DNA of 64,000 nt from Eikenella corrodens (GTDB lineage: Bacteria; Pseudomonadota; Gammaproteobacteria; Burkholderiales; Neisseriaceae), in contig NZ_CP034670.1 in NCBI RefSeq assembly GCF_003990355.1, positions 2,232,001 through 2,296,000 of the forward strand, in the 5' to 3' direction. Below, piece after piece: positions 18,647 through 27,222 of the stretch. The notes beneath the pieces are model-generated. The model did no database searches and was not told the origin of the DNA. It saw nothing but the letters and a program-made list of their open reading frames with translations. Both the position numbers and the translations under genes were made by a program. How positions within the stretch are numbered: the first letter of the stretch is position 1; each line of letters opens with the position of its first letter.

Positions 18647-19327
18647 ATGAATCGCAGACAATTTTGTGCCGCTGCAGGCGCGGGCGTATTGCTGGCAGGC
18701 TGCAAAAATTTGGCCAAACCGCAGAGCGAGCCTGTACGCGTGTTTATCATCCACGGCTACGGCGCCACAGTGGCCGACCATTGGTTTCCATGGCTGGCAC
18801 GGCAACTGCAGCAACAAGGCATAACCGCCCTGCCCGTTGCGCTGCCCGACAGTATGCAGCCCGATTACCACCGCTGGCAAGATGGGCTATCGCAGGCAGT
18901 AGGCATGCCGTCCAGGCGCACAATTTTAGTGGCACACAGCCTGGGCACGATTTCGCTGCTGCATTATCTGAGCCGGGTTCGCCCGCACAAAGTAGGCGGG
19001 CTGGTGCTGGTGTCTGCCTTTGGCACGCGCATTCCCACGCTGCCGCAGATTAACGGTTTTAATGTCGACAACTATGTAGACCAGTGCCCGATAGATTTTG
19101 CCGCCATCCGCCAAATGACGGGCCGGATTGCCTTATTCACCGCTGATAACGACAGCATTGTACCGCCGGAAAACACCCGCCGTTTGGCGCGGCAGTTGGG
19201 CGGCAAATTGGAAGAAATTCCCGGCGGCGGCCACTTCTTGGGCAGCGAAGGTTTCACCGAATTCCCGCAAGTATTGCAAGCGGTAGAACACATAGTAGCG
19301 ACCATTCAAGGAGAAAGCCATGTTTAA
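18647..19327 (+). CDS. serine alpha/beta hydrolase, predicted lipoprotein
   Basis: 226 residues. MNRRQFCAAAGAGVLLAGC has an RRQF pair and lipobox LAGC, so Cys19 should be lipidated, possibly after Tat-type export. The hydrolase core resembles the RBBP9/YdeN group: IHGYGATVADHWFPWL, nucleophile LVAHSLGT, acid ALFTADNDSIVPP and base GGGHFLG. It overlaps the downstream EthD gene by 8 bp and lies divergent from a MerR regulator, forming a small stress-like module. The substrate is unknown. Confidence 0.85.
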   Translation: MNRRQFCAAAGAGVLLAGCKNLAKPQSEPVRVFIIHGYGATVADHWFPWLARQLQQQGITALPVALPDSMQPDYHRWQDGLSQAVGMPSRRTILVAHSLGTISLLHYLSRVRPHKVGGLVLVSAFGTRIPTLPQINGFNVDNYVDQCPIDFAAIRQMTGRIALFTADNDSIVPPENTRRLARQLGGKLEEIPGGGHFLGSEGFTEFPQVLQAVEHIVATIQGESHV

Positions 19328-19682
19328 AATCACCATGCTGGTGAAGAAGAAAGCCGAATTATCGCAGCAAGAGTTTTTGGCACACTGGGCGGCGCATTCG
19401 GCCAAAGTGTTGCAATACCAAAACGTCCTCCGCATCCGGCGCTATGCCAAAACCCTACCGCTGGACGCCGCCTCCCAGCAGGCTACACAACGGCACACCC
19501 AAGCGTTTCGCTTCGATGCCATGGGCGAATTATGGTATGACAGTCGTGAAGACTTCGCCGCCGCCCGCACCACGCCGGAAGGCGTCGCCGCGCTGGCCGA
19601 GCTGCGGGCAGACGAAGTGCGTTTTGTGGATATGGCGCAATCGGTGATGTGGTTGGGCGAGGAGGAATGTGTAATTGGGTAG
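19320..19682 (+). CDS. EthD-domain protein
   Basis: 120 residues, a dimeric alpha+beta barrel fold. MFKITMLVKKKAELSQQEFL, then AHWAAHSAKVLQ, and the tail RFVDMAQSVMWLGEE are typical of EthD-domain proteins, which act in degradation or monooxygenase-like steps. The 8-bp overlap with the hydrolase indicates co-translation. The actual reaction is unknown. Confidence 0.82.
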   Translation: MFKITMLVKKKAELSQQEFLAHWAAHSAKVLQYQNVLRIRRYAKTLPLDAASQQATQRHTQAFRFDAMGELWYDSREDFAAARTTPEGVAALAELRADEVRFVDMAQSVMWLGEEECVIG

Positions 19683-19831
19683 CCTGATAATCGACAGGCG
19701 ATTGCCTACTTTCCTGTTTGTAAGCCACAGCCTTGCAAAGGCGGCAGGCAAAATTGACGCCTTCCGTATGCCCGCCAACCTGTTACGGCATCAAGAAACC
19801 TGAAGGGAAACGGCAGGCTGCTTGGTTTGAC

Positions 19832-19914
19832 AGTGGATTAAAAAAAGTATGGCCAGCCTTATCGTACTATCTGTACTGTCTGCGGTTGGTTGTCTTATTT
19901 TCATCCATTATAGT
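19832..19914. repeat. degenerate Correia element
   Basis: CAGTGGATTAAAAAAAGTAT at the left and ATTTTCATCCATTATAG at the right surround TATCTGTACTGTCTGCGGTT. It is a decayed, shortened copy. The 434-bp gap 19683-20116 otherwise holds a DUS at 19930-19941 and the rpsO promoter and leader. Confidence 0.65.
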
Positions 19915-20008
19915 CTGGAAAAACCGGTTTTCAGGTAGCCTTTTGGTTGCACAGCGGCATCATCTTGGCGCGATTTTGCCTATGCGGCTGTTTTTGGCAG
20001 CAGTTTTG

Positions 20009-20017
20009 TGCCATAAT
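20009..20017 (+). promoter_or_regulatory. candidate extended -10 promoter of rpsO
   Basis: TGCCATAAT (TG at 20009-20010, hexamer 20012-20017), with a weak TGTTTT -35, lies about 100 bp before rpsO. This leaves a GC-rich leader that could bind uS15 for autogenous control. Confidence 0.45.
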
Positions 20018-20116
20018 CCGCGCCCGCCTGTTTCAACAGGCATTCAGGAGTTGGCGCGGGTCTTCCCGGCTCGGCCAGCTTGTCCGGCCGCAAGGCTATA
20101 TTTTTGGAGTTTTATT

Positions 20117-20386
20117 ATGGCATTAACCGTAGAACAAAAAGCGCAAATCATCAAAGATTTCCAGCGCAAAGAAGGCGATACCGGCTCTTCTGGGGTGCAA
20201 ATCGCTCTCTTGACTTTCCGTATCAACGATTTGGCTCCCCACTTCAAAGCCAACCCGAAAGATTTCCACAGCCGCCGCGGCCTGCTGAAAATGGTGAGCG
20301 CCCGCCGCCGCCTGTTGGCTTACCTGCGCAACACCGATGTGGATACCTACCGCGATGTGATTACCCGCCTGAACCTGCGTAAGTAA
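20117..20386 (+). CDS. rpsO: 30S ribosomal protein uS15
   Basis: 89 residues from the ATG at 20117 with GGAG upstream. [56 protein letters not shown] and [10 protein letters not shown] are the uS15 signature. The much longer upstream frame is non-coding. A strong terminator follows. pnp, often next to rpsO, is not adjacent. Confidence 0.98.
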   Translation: MALTVEQKAQIIKDFQRKEGDTGSSGVQIALLTFRINDLAPHFKANPKDFHSRRGLLKMVSARRRLLAYLRNTDVDTYRDVITRLNLRK

Positions 20387-20398
20387 TCTTTCTCAATA

Positions 20399-20437
20399 AA
20401 AACCATGCCGCCGGAGTCTTTCGGCGGCATGGTTTTT
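20399..20437 (+). terminator. intrinsic terminator of rpsO
   Basis: AAACCATGCCGCCG GAGTCTTT CGGCGGCATGGTTTTTT: a 14-bp stem with a T run. Confidence 0.93.
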
Positions 20438-20459
20438 TGTTTTAGCCACACTTTACCTT

Positions 20460-20589
20460 GTCAGCAACTCAGCTTCGACTTTGCCAAACCCCGGTCTGCT
20501 TCGCAGAAACCCAGTATCCCATTAGAAGGCCTCGTTTTAGCTCCGCAGAAGCGAGGCCTCCCCTTAGGAGGCCTCGTTTCAGGTAGCCT
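20460..20589. repeat. degenerate intergenic repeats ending in a DUS
   Basis: Contains CTGCTTCGCAGAAACCC, TTAGCTCCGCAGAAGC and two GAGGCCTCGTTT-like segments before the DUS at 20578-20589. These are reverse-orientation members of the TTTCTGCGGAGCTAAAACGAGG family. AGGCCTCGTTTTAGCTCC and GCGAGGCCTCCCC can pair. Confidence 0.5.
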
Positions 20590-20679
20590 TCTCCTTTTCA
20601 TGCCCGCGCAAATTTGCGCTCTTTTATTGGCGGCGTTATATTGCCCCATACACCAATCTTCCGCCAAAGGAGCGAAATC

Positions 20680-21720
20680 GTGGAAAAGCTCACTCCGAAA
20701 TCCTTCATGATGCACCTGCTCAACGGCTCGGCCTTAGGCATTGTGGTTGCCCTCGTGCCGGGTGCGCTGTTGAGCGAATTGTTTAAGGCGCTCACGCCGT
20801 ATTGCGAGCCGCTGGGCATGTTCACGCAGATGATCGGCGCCACCAACGCCATGGTCGGCATTGCCGTGGGCGTGGCCATCGGCTATATGTTTAAATTCAC
20901 GCCGATCGAGTCGATTTCGGTGGGGCTGGCCGCCATGGCCGCCGGCGGCGCGGTGCGTTTTGCCGACGGCATCATCCAGCTCAAGGGCACGGGCGATATT
21001 TTCACCATGGTGTTCGCCGCCGCCATTGCCGCCGGCCTGATTGTGCTGCTGCGCGGCAAGGTGCGCGGCTATGCGATTTTGGTGGTGCCTGTGGTGAGCC
21101 TGTTTGTGGCGGGTGCGCTGGGGCGGCTAGCGTTTCCGTATTTCATCGCCTTTTCGCAGCTGTTAGGCTCGTGGATTGCCCACCTGCTCACGCTGGAGCA
21201 AACGCTGATGGCGGTGCTGATTGCCATCGCGTTTGCCTGCCTGATTGTGTCGCCGGTGTCGTCCGTGGGTATTGCCACGGCGATTCATTTGGCCGGCGTG
21301 GGCTCGGGTGCGGCCAATTTGGGCATTTGTGCCTGTGCGTTTTCGCTGGCCGTGGCCGGGCGGCGGGTGAACCCGCTGGGCACTTGCGCGGCGCATTTTG
21401 TGGGTTCGCCCAAGCTTTCCATGCCCAATATCGTGGCCAAACCCAAGCTCTTGCTGCCGATTATGCTCAATGCCGCGCTGGCCGGGGTGCTGGCTTCGCT
21501 GTTTCAAATCCAAGGCACGGAATTCAGCGCGGGCTTCGGCATCAGCGGCCTCATCGGCCCGGTGAACCATTTGAAACTCGCCGGCTGGGGCGTGGGGCAG
21601 CTGGCGGTGTCGCTGTTGGTGTTTGTGATTGTGCCCGTGGCCGGGGCGTTTGCGGCGGACTGGCTGTTTGTGAAGAAGCTCAAATGGATTGCGCCGGAAG
21701 ATTACAAGATTGATGTGTAA
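20680..21720 (+). CDS. PfoR-like polytopic membrane protein (PTS EIIC-type fold)
   Basis: 346 residues from a GTG at 20680; AAAGGAG lies 6 nt upstream and the earlier ATG at 20614 has none. The protein is almost all hydrophobic helices, with about ten segments. GSALGIVVALVPGALLSELF, ATNAMVGIAVGVAIGYMFKF, SPVSSVGIATAIHLAGVGSG and GISGLIGPVNHLKLAGWG match the COG3641/PfoR family. That family has an EIIC-like transporter fold but no known phosphotransfer partner. It was named after a Clostridium regulator, but a transport role is more likely. No PTS genes are nearby. Confidence 0.85.
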   Translation: MEKLTPKSFMMHLLNGSALGIVVALVPGALLSELFKALTPYCEPLGMFTQMIGATNAMVGIAVGVAIGYMFKFTPIESISVGLAAMAAGGAVRFADGIIQLKGTGDIFTMVFAAAIAAGLIVLLRGKVRGYAILVVPVVSLFVAGALGRLAFPYFIAFSQLLGSWIAHLLTLEQTLMAVLIAIAFACLIVSPVSSVGIATAIHLAGVGSGAANLGICACAFSLAVAGRRVNPLGTCAAHFVGSPKLSMPNIVAKPKLLLPIMLNAALAGVLASLFQIQGTEFSAGFGISGLIGPVNHLKLAGWGVGQLAVSLLVFVIVPVAGAFAADWLFVKKLKWIAPEDYKIDV

Positions 21721-21727
21721 TGGAAAG

Positions 21728-21859
21728 AGGCTACCTGAAAAATGGGCAGGCAGTTTTCACTTCGTTGAAGCCAGTGTTTTAGCTTCGCAGAAACTCGCCT
21801 TCCTACGGAACCCTCGTTTTCAGGTAGCCTTTGGTTTGTGTGCCGAAAGGCTACCTGAA
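21728..21859. repeat. three DUS copies and an intergenic repeat unit
   Basis: DUS at 21728-21739 (+), 21819-21830 (-) and 21848-21859 (+). Between the first two lie TTCGTTGAAGCCAGTGTTTT and AGCTTCGCAGAAACTCGCCT, the reversed hairpin repeat. The outer pair may terminate the PfoR-like gene. Confidence 0.65.
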
Positions 21860-21898
21860 CAAGCAAAATTGCCTTGCCCTACTATATAATCCGCCGCC

Positions 21899-22690
21899 AT
21901 GAACACCATCGAATCCGCCCAAAACCCCGCGCTCAAACATCTGGCCAAATTGCTACGCAGCGCCCGTGCGCGCCGCGAAAGCGGGCAAGCCGTGTTGGAA
22001 GGAGCGCATTTGCTCTCTGCCCATTTGCAGGCGGGCGGGCAGGTGCTGCAAGTTTATGTGCCGGCAAGCAAAATGCAGCAGCCGGAAACTGCGCGGCTGC
22101 TCTCTCAGCTGCCACCCGAACGGGTGGTACAGACGGCGGGCGCGGCTTTGCAGAAAATCACCAGCCTCACCGATGCCGAAGAAATCACCGCGCTGATTGC
22201 GCTGCCGCCTGCCGAGCCGTTTGATGCCGAGGCCGATTGTGTGGTGCTGGAGCGTATTCAAGACCCGGGCAATATTGGCACGATTCTGCGCAGCGCGGCA
22301 GCGGCGGGCGTGGGGCAGGTGGTGCTTTCTGCCGATTGTGCCGATGCGTGGTCGCCCAAGGTGTTGCGCGCCGGCATGGGGGCACATTTCGCGTTGCGCT
22401 TATTTGTTGAGCCGGATTTGGCGGCGTGGCGGGAGCGATGCCGTGTGCCGTTGCTGGCCACCGCGCTGCGCCGCAACAGCGTGAGCCTGTATGATTGCGA
22501 TTTGCGCGCGCCTGCTGCCTGGCTGCTTGGCAACGAAGGCGCGGGCGTGAGCGAAACCATGCTGTCGGCAGCCAGCCGCCTCGTGCATATTCCGATGGCA
22601 GCGCAAACCGAATCGCTGAACGTAGCGATGGCGGCCACCGTTTGCTTGTTTGAGCAGATGCGGCAGCGGTTGCAGCAAGGTGGGGATTGA
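21899..22690 (+). CDS. TrmH/SpoU-family RNA 2'-O-methyltransferase
   Basis: 263 residues. An N-terminal L30e-like substrate-binding domain (SAQNPALKHLAKLLRSAR, AVLEGAHLLSAHL) is followed by the SPOUT knot with LERIQDPGNIGTILRSAAA, LLGNEGAGVS and SLNVAMAATVCLFEQ, the three SpoU motifs. These enzymes methylate ribose in rRNA or tRNA. The arrangement is that of the YsgA/RlmB-like group, but the target nucleotide cannot be decided from sequence. Confidence 0.9.
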   Translation: MNTIESAQNPALKHLAKLLRSARARRESGQAVLEGAHLLSAHLQAGGQVLQVYVPASKMQQPETARLLSQLPPERVVQTAGAALQKITSLTDAEEITALIALPPAEPFDAEADCVVLERIQDPGNIGTILRSAAAAGVGQVVLSADCADAWSPKVLRAGMGAHFALRLFVEPDLAAWRERCRVPLLATALRRNSVSLYDCDLRAPAAWLLGNEGAGVSETMLSAASRLVHIPMAAQTESLNVAMAATVCLFEQMRQRLQQGGD

Positions 22691-22745
22691 AATTAAGAAG
22701 GCTGTAGAGAAATTAAGCCGGCCTGCTATACGGTTTTCGGATAAG

Positions 22746-22791
22746 GGGTTACCTGAAAGCGTTCGCCCCGCAGGGATTTTCAGGTAGCCTT
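22746..22791 (+). terminator. DUS-type hairpin behind the methyltransferase
   Basis: GGGTTACCTGAAAGC (one base off the DUS) and the exact TTCAGGTAGCCT at 22779-22790 are inverted. A Correia element begins 2 bp later. Confidence 0.6.
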
Positions 22792-22792
22792 C

Positions 22793-22896
22793 TATAGTGA
22801 ATGAACAAAAATCAGGACAAGGCGACGAGCCGCAGACAGTGCAGATAGTACGGCAAGGCGAGGCAACGCTGTACTGGTTTTTGTTAATTCACTATA
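22793..22896. repeat. Correia element (short form)
   Basis: 104 bp from TATAGTGAATGAACAAAAAT to TTTTTGTTAATTCACTATA, with AGGACAAGGCGACGAGCCGC and GTACGGCAAGGCGAGGCAAC inside. It is inserted between a DUS hairpin and the 3' end of tpx. Confidence 0.92.
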
Positions 22897-22964
22897 TATC
22901 GCCCCAAACCAAAACCGCCTGCATTGATTGTATGCAGGCGGTTTCGCTTTGGCTTGGCGCCGGG

Positions 22965-23459
22965 TTACAGCACGGCCAGGGCGGCATCGTAGTTGGGCTC
23001 TTGGCCGATTTCAGGCACGAGCTCGGCATGCAGCACTTTGTTGTTTTCATCCAGCACCACCACGGCGCGGGCGGTGAGGCCGCGCAGCGGGGTGTCGGCC
23101 AGGGTGATGCCATAGTCGGCGCCGAAGCTGCTGCGGAAGCTGGAGAGCGTTACCACGTTTTCAATGCCTTCCGCGCCGCAGAAACGGGAAAGGGCAAAGG
23201 GCAGGTCGGCGGAAATGCACAGCACCACGGCGTTTTGCAGCGCGGCGGCGCGTTGGTTGAAGGTGCGCACGGATTGGGCGCACACGCCGGTGTCGATGCT
23301 GGGGAAAATATTGAGCACTTTGCGTTTGCCGGCGAAGTCGGCCAAGGTTTTATCGGACAAATCGGCGGCGGTGAGGGTGAAGGCGGGAGCGGCGGCGCCA
23401 ACGGCGGGCAGGTTGCCTACGGTGTTGGCGGGCGTGCCGCGGAAGGTGATGTTTGCCAT
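22965..23459 (-). CDS. tpx: thiol peroxidase
   Basis: 164 residues from the ATG at 23457-23459 with AGGA upstream; an extension to 23555 is rejected. Tpx is a periplasm-associated or cytoplasmic peroxiredoxin that reduces hydroperoxides with thioredoxin. The peroxidatic cysteine is Cys60 in [18 protein letters not shown] and the resolving cysteine is Cys94 in [14 protein letters not shown], spaced as in the atypical 2-Cys Tpx class. A thioredoxin-fold gene lies two genes upstream, a sensible redox neighbourhood. Confidence 0.96.
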   Translation of the reverse strand: MANITFRGTPANTVGNLPAVGAAAPAFTLTAADLSDKTLADFAGKRKVLNIFPSIDTGVCAQSVRTFNQRAAALQNAVVLCISADLPFALSRFCGAEGIENVVTLSSFRSSFGADYGITLADTPLRGLTARAVVVLDENNKVLHAELVPEIGQEPNYDAALAVL

Positions 23460-23558
23460 TTTGCTATCCTTTTCTTGATGTTGATGAAGGTTGATACTGC
23501 GCGGCGAAGGATAGTGCTTTTTTGGCAGCTTGCCAAGCAGGCCGCCAGAAGGCATGGG

Positions 23559-24032
23559 TTATCGGGATGAGAATGCCTGAAAAATAGCGTTTGAATTAAG
23601 CTCCTGTGCCGTTTGGGCTTCTACGCTCCCGTCATCATCAATTACGCTAACAAAGAAGCAGATTTGCCCGGCATCGGCAATCTCTTGCCCGCCAAGAAAA
23701 TTTTTTAATTCTTTCAACGCGCCGACAAACAGGGGTAGCATGTCACTTTTGAGGCATTCTTGTTTCTCAATCAGCTGCGCCGTAATCTTTTTATCGACTT
23801 CGGATAAGGCGGAGCTGGGCAAATCGGAACTGTCCAGCTCCCATTCGTCGGCATACCAATTCGGCTCTCGGTTGCGTTTGGTATAAGCCGCGATTTTCAT
23901 GGCAACGTTGCCGAAATCGCTTCCCGTAACCAAGGTGCAGCCGTAAATTTCCCGCCCTTTCGCCAGTTTGGCCAATTGCAGGAAGTCGTCTTTTACTGCC
24001 TGGAACAAGATATTTTTTATCATATTGCGCAT
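23559..24032 (-). CDS. DUF4303-like protein
   Basis: Up to 157 residues; starts at 24032 (MRNMIKNILFQAVK) or 24023 (MIKNILFQAVK) are both possible, and neither has a clear Shine-Dalgarno. The sequence, with ILFQAVKDDFLQLAKLAKG, YGCTLVTGSDFGNVAMKIAA and RNREPNWYADEWELD, resembles DUF4303 proteins. These are small acidic proteins often found as orphan immunity-type genes in polymorphic toxin loci. No toxin gene is visible here. The assignment is by eye and the function is unknown. Confidence 0.65.
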   Translation of the reverse strand: MRNMIKNILFQAVKDDFLQLAKLAKGREIYGCTLVTGSDFGNVAMKIAAYTKRNREPNWYADEWELDSSDLPSSALSEVDKKITAQLIEKQECLKSDMLPLFVGALKELKNFLGGQEIADAGQICFFVSVIDDDGSVEAQTAQELNSNAIFQAFSSR

Positions 24033-24081
24033 CTGTATTATGGTATTCGGGCCAGTCTTGCCATGCTGTTTTCAGGTAGCC

Positions 24082-24603
24082 TCACCCATCCAAAGCATCC
24101 AACAAAGCAATCCGTGCGCGCAAGCCCCAATAGCTGGCTAGGCCGGTGGTACTGTGGCGCACGCGGCCGTTTTTCACCAGCACGATGATGGGCGTTACCT
24201 GCACCTGCCATTGTTGCGCCCAGCCGCCGCTTGCATCGTTTACCGTGTCGAACTGCCAGCCGTGCGTTTTCAGGTAGCCCCTCACTTCCTCATCGCTGCC
24301 CGACTGCAAAGCCACTCCCACCACAGGCACGCCGTTGCGCGCGAGTTTGTCCACCGCCGGAGATGTATGCCGGCAGATGCCGCACCACGAGCCCCAAAAA
24401 TACAGCACGGTGGTGCGGCCGCCGCTCAGTTCGGACAAAGTGGTTTGCCGCCCTTGCAGGGTATGCAGCGGCAGTGCGGCGGCTTGCGGCGGCACGGCGG
24501 GGGCTCGATACCAGTCGAGCAGCAGGCTGATTACAATAAAGGCGACAGCCATGGCGGCGGCTTGGCGCAGGAAGGAGAAAAGGCGTTGGCGGATGGATGG
24601 CAT
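24082..24603 (-). CDS. membrane-anchored thioredoxin-like protein (TlpA/ScsD type)
   Basis: 173 residues. One N-terminal transmembrane segment (AAAMAVAFIVISLLLDWY) anchors a periplasmic thioredoxin fold with active site YFWGSWCGICRH (Cys74, Cys77) and the cis-proline loop VQVTPIIVLVKNG. This is the TlpA/DsbE/ScsD pattern of a disulfide reductase or copper-resistance thioredoxin. An in-frame variant DUS encodes part of VRGYLKTHG. The redox partner is not adjacent. Confidence 0.88.
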   Translation of the reverse strand: MPSIRQRLFSFLRQAAAMAVAFIVISLLLDWYRAPAVPPQAAALPLHTLQGRQTTLSELSGGRTTVLYFWGSWCGICRHTSPAVDKLARNGVPVVGVALQSGSDEEVRGYLKTHGWQFDTVNDASGGWAQQWQVQVTPIIVLVKNGRVRHSTTGLASYWGLRARIALLDALDG

Positions 24604-24693
24604 AGTGTAGTTTGGATGGCGTGTGGAAGGATTAGGTTTTAACTTTATTGCAGTTGGGTTTTAGCTTCGCAGAAACTTTGCTTCACTCCGTTT

Positions 24694-24797
24694 TATAGTG
24701 GATTAACAAAAATCAGGACAAGGCGGCGAGCCGCAGACAGTACACACGTTACGGCAAGGCAAGACAACGCTGTACTGGTTTTTGTTAATTCACTATA
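24694..24797. repeat. Correia element (short form)
   Basis: 104 bp from TATAGTGGATTAACAAAAAT to TTTTTGTTAATTCACTATA. It is flanked by pieces of the intergenic repeat (TTAGCTTCGCAGAAACTTTG on the left, CTGCGTTGAAGCGGTGTTTT on the right), so it appears to have inserted into such a repeat block. Confidence 0.92.
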
Positions 24798-24814
24798 ACT
24801 GCGTTGAAGCGGTG

Positions 24815-24856
24815 TTTTCAGGTAGCCTCAATCCCTAAAAAGGCTACCTGAAAAAT
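24815..24856 (-). terminator. inverted DUS pair
   Basis: TTCAGGTAGCCT at 24817-24828 and AGGCTACCTGAA at 24841-24852 with a 12-nt loop, behind the hypothetical gene read from the minus strand. Confidence 0.7.
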
Positions 24857-24892
24857 ATTGTGGAGCAGACTCTCGGCAACTGATGCCGAGCC

Positions 24893-25414
24893 TTATTTTC
24901 CGTGCAGCTGGCGGATTTCGTTTTTCAGCCATTCATCAAAATCGGGGCGCTGGCGGCGGAGGGCTTCGTTCCAGTAAAGGCAGCAGCGGGCGGTGTAGCG
25001 GGCGTTTTCGGTGTTTCGGGCAATCATTCTGGCAACGAAAGGTTCAAGCGTTCCCGCGCTATGCCGCATCCCGCCGTGTTCGCCGTATTCGCCGCAGGTT
25101 TCGGGGTGGAGCACGTCGAGCAGGGTTTCGATTTCGGGCTGGAGGACGAGCCACGAGCCCTTGTCATCGCCTGAATTAAGCATTTCTTCCAGCCAATATT
25201 TAATGTTTTCCAGCCCCTGAAAACGCGGCTCGTGCCAGAGCAGGCGCAGGGTGGCGAGCTGGGCTTTGCTTTCCGGTATGCCTTGCGGGTTGTCGTGATC
25301 AAACAGCCAGACGAGTTCGTATAGGGCGCGGTTGCGCTTGGTTTCGGGCAGCCCGAGCAGGATGCCGCGGACTTGCTCGGGGGTGTGCCAGTGGGGGAAG
25401 CTGAGTTTGGTCAT
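24893..25414 (-). CDS. hypothetical soluble protein
   Basis: 173 residues, beginning MTKLSFPHWHTPEQVRGILL. It is helical and acidic, rich in Trp and Leu, with no signal peptide, membrane helix or known catalytic motif. Codon use and GC content match the core genome, and it is framed by DUS hairpins on both sides, so it is probably a long-resident gene. I do not recognise the family; AGRSA-like or regulatory roles would be guesses. Confidence 0.65.
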   Translation of the reverse strand: MTKLSFPHWHTPEQVRGILLGLPETKRNRALYELVWLFDHDNPQGIPESKAQLATLRLLWHEPRFQGLENIKYWLEEMLNSGDDKGSWLVLQPEIETLLDVLHPETCGEYGEHGGMRHSAGTLEPFVARMIARNTENARYTARCCLYWNEALRRQRPDFDEWLKNEIRQLHGK

Positions 25415-25435
25415 GATGTGTTTGGTTTGGCGGAA

Positions 25436-25476
25436 GTTTCAGGTAGCCTTCCTTGGCAAAATAGGCTACCTGAAAG
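25436..25476. repeat. inverted DUS pair
   Basis: TTCAGGTAGCCT at 25438-25449 and AGGCTACCTGAA at 25463-25474 with a 13-nt loop, upstream of the hypothetical gene. A reversed intergenic repeat and another DUS (25599-25610) follow before murJ. Confidence 0.7.
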
Positions 25477-25683
25477 CTTATTCGACGTTTCGCGCGGCAT
25501 TCTACCGTATCTTCGCTCGTTTGCACTGCGTTGCAACCGGCGCTTTAGCTGCGCAGAAACTTCGCTTCACTCCGTTTTAACTTCGTTGAAGCTACGCTTT
25601 CAGGTAGCCTTTTCTTCGGCCTCTCCCACAAGAGCGGCTGCTTGCGGTACACTTGCGCCCGTTTTATCGACAGGTAGGAAAGC

Positions 25684-27222
25684 ATGAACCTTCTTAGCGC
25701 GTTGGCGAAAATCGGCAGCATGACCATGCTGTCGCGGGTGCTCGGTTTTGTGCGCGATGCGGTGTCGGCGCGGATTTTCGGCGCGGGCATTGCGATGGAC
25801 GCATTCGTGGTGGCCTTCCGCCTGCCCAACCTGCTGCGCCGTATTTTTGCCGAAGGGGCGTTTTCGCAGGCTTTTGTGCCGATTTTGGCAGAACACCGGC
25901 AGAAGAAATCGCCAGCAGAAACGCAGGAATTTGTGCAGCATGTGTCGGGGATGCTGATGTTTGCGCTGCTCATCGTTACCGCCATCGGCGTGCTGGCGGC
26001 GCCGGCGGTGATTTGGGCCACGGCCAGCGGCTGGGGCGGCAAGCCGGAGAAGTTTGTGCTGGCTTCGCAGCTTCTGCGGATTATTTTCCCGTATATCCTG
26101 CTGATTTCGCTGTCGTCTTTAGTTGGCAGTATTCTCAACACTTATGGCAAGTTTTCCGTGCCGGCCTTCACGCCGGTGTTGCTGAATGTGTCGCTCATCG
26201 GCTTTGCGCTGCTGGGAGCGAAGCATTTCGAGCAGCCGGTGATGGCCTTGGGCTGGGGCGTGTTCTGCGGCGGGGTGCTGCAACTGGGTTTCCAGCTGCC
26301 TTGGCTGTTTAAGCTGGGCTTTTTGAAAATACCGAAGCTGCGTTTCGGCGATCCGGCGGTGAACCGGGTAATCAAACAGATGGCGCCGGCCATTTTGGGC
26401 ACGTCAGTGGCGCAGGTGTCGTTGGTGATCAACACAAATATCGCGTCGTACTTGCAAAGCGGCAGCGTATCGTGGATGTATTTTGCCGACCGGCTGATGG
26501 AGCTGCCCACCGGTGTGTTGGGCGTGGCGCTGGGCACGATTCTGCTGCCGGGGCTGTCTAAACATGCTGCTACGGGCGACAAACGAGAATTCTCCGCGCT
26601 GTTGGATTGGGGCTTGCGCCTGTGCCTGCTGCTCACCGCGCCGGCGGCGGTGGGCATGGCGGTGCTGGCCTTCCCGCTGGTGGCTACGCTGTTTATGTAT
26701 AACAAAATCGGCGTGCACGACGCACAGATGACGCAACAGGCGCTGATTGCCTATGCGGTGGGCCTGCTGGGGCTGATTCTGATTAAGGTGCTGGCGCCGG
26801 GGTTTTACGCGCAGAAAAACATCAAAACGCCGGTGAAGGTGGCGATTGTAACGCTGGTGTGCACGCAGCTGATGAATCTGATATTTGTGTGGAAGCTGCA
26901 GCATGCCGGGCTGGCGCTATCGATCAGCCTGGGCGCGTGTATCAATGCGGCGTTCCTGTTTTTATTGTTGCGGATTAAAGAGATGTATCAGCCCAAAGCG
27001 GGCTGGCGCGCGTTTTTGCTGAAGCTGGCGATTGCGCTGGCCGTGATGGCCGGCGGACTTTGGGCAGTGCAGCATTATGTGGCGCTGGAGTGGGTGCGCG
27101 TGGGCGGCTTGCGGCGCACGGGGCAGCTGTTTGCGCTAATCGGTTTCGGCATGGTGCTGTATTTTTCCACACTCGGGCTGCTGGGCTTCCGGCCGCGCCA
27201 CTTCAAGCGGCGGGAAATGTAG
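25684..27222 (+). CDS. murJ: lipid II flippase MurJ
   Basis: 512 residues with about 14 hydrophobic helices. MurJ flips lipid II across the inner membrane for peptidoglycan synthesis. Characteristic stretches are GSMTMLSRVLGFVRDAVSAR, FVVAFRLPNLLRRIFAEGAF, SQAFVPILAE and the central GDKREFSALLDWGLRL. AGGA precedes the ATG by 5 nt. The C-terminal region is less conserved, as usual. It stands alone, with no division genes adjacent. Confidence 0.96.
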   Translation: MNLLSALAKIGSMTMLSRVLGFVRDAVSARIFGAGIAMDAFVVAFRLPNLLRRIFAEGAFSQAFVPILAEHRQKKSPAETQEFVQHVSGMLMFALLIVTAIGVLAAPAVIWATASGWGGKPEKFVLASQLLRIIFPYILLISLSSLVGSILNTYGKFSVPAFTPVLLNVSLIGFALLGAKHFEQPVMALGWGVFCGGVLQLGFQLPWLFKLGFLKIPKLRFGDPAVNRVIKQMAPAILGTSVAQVSLVINTNIASYLQSGSVSWMYFADRLMELPTGVLGVALGTILLPGLSKHAATGDKREFSALLDWGLRLCLLLTAPAAVGMAVLAFPLVATLFMYNKIGVHDAQMTQQALIAYAVGLLGLILIKVLAPGFYAQKNIKTPVKVAIVTLVCTQLMNLIFVWKLQHAGLALSISLGACINAAFLFLLLRIKEMYQPKAGWRAFLLKLAIALAVMAGGLWAVQHYVALEWVRVGGLRRTGQLFALIGFGMVLYFSTLGLLGFRPRHFKRREM

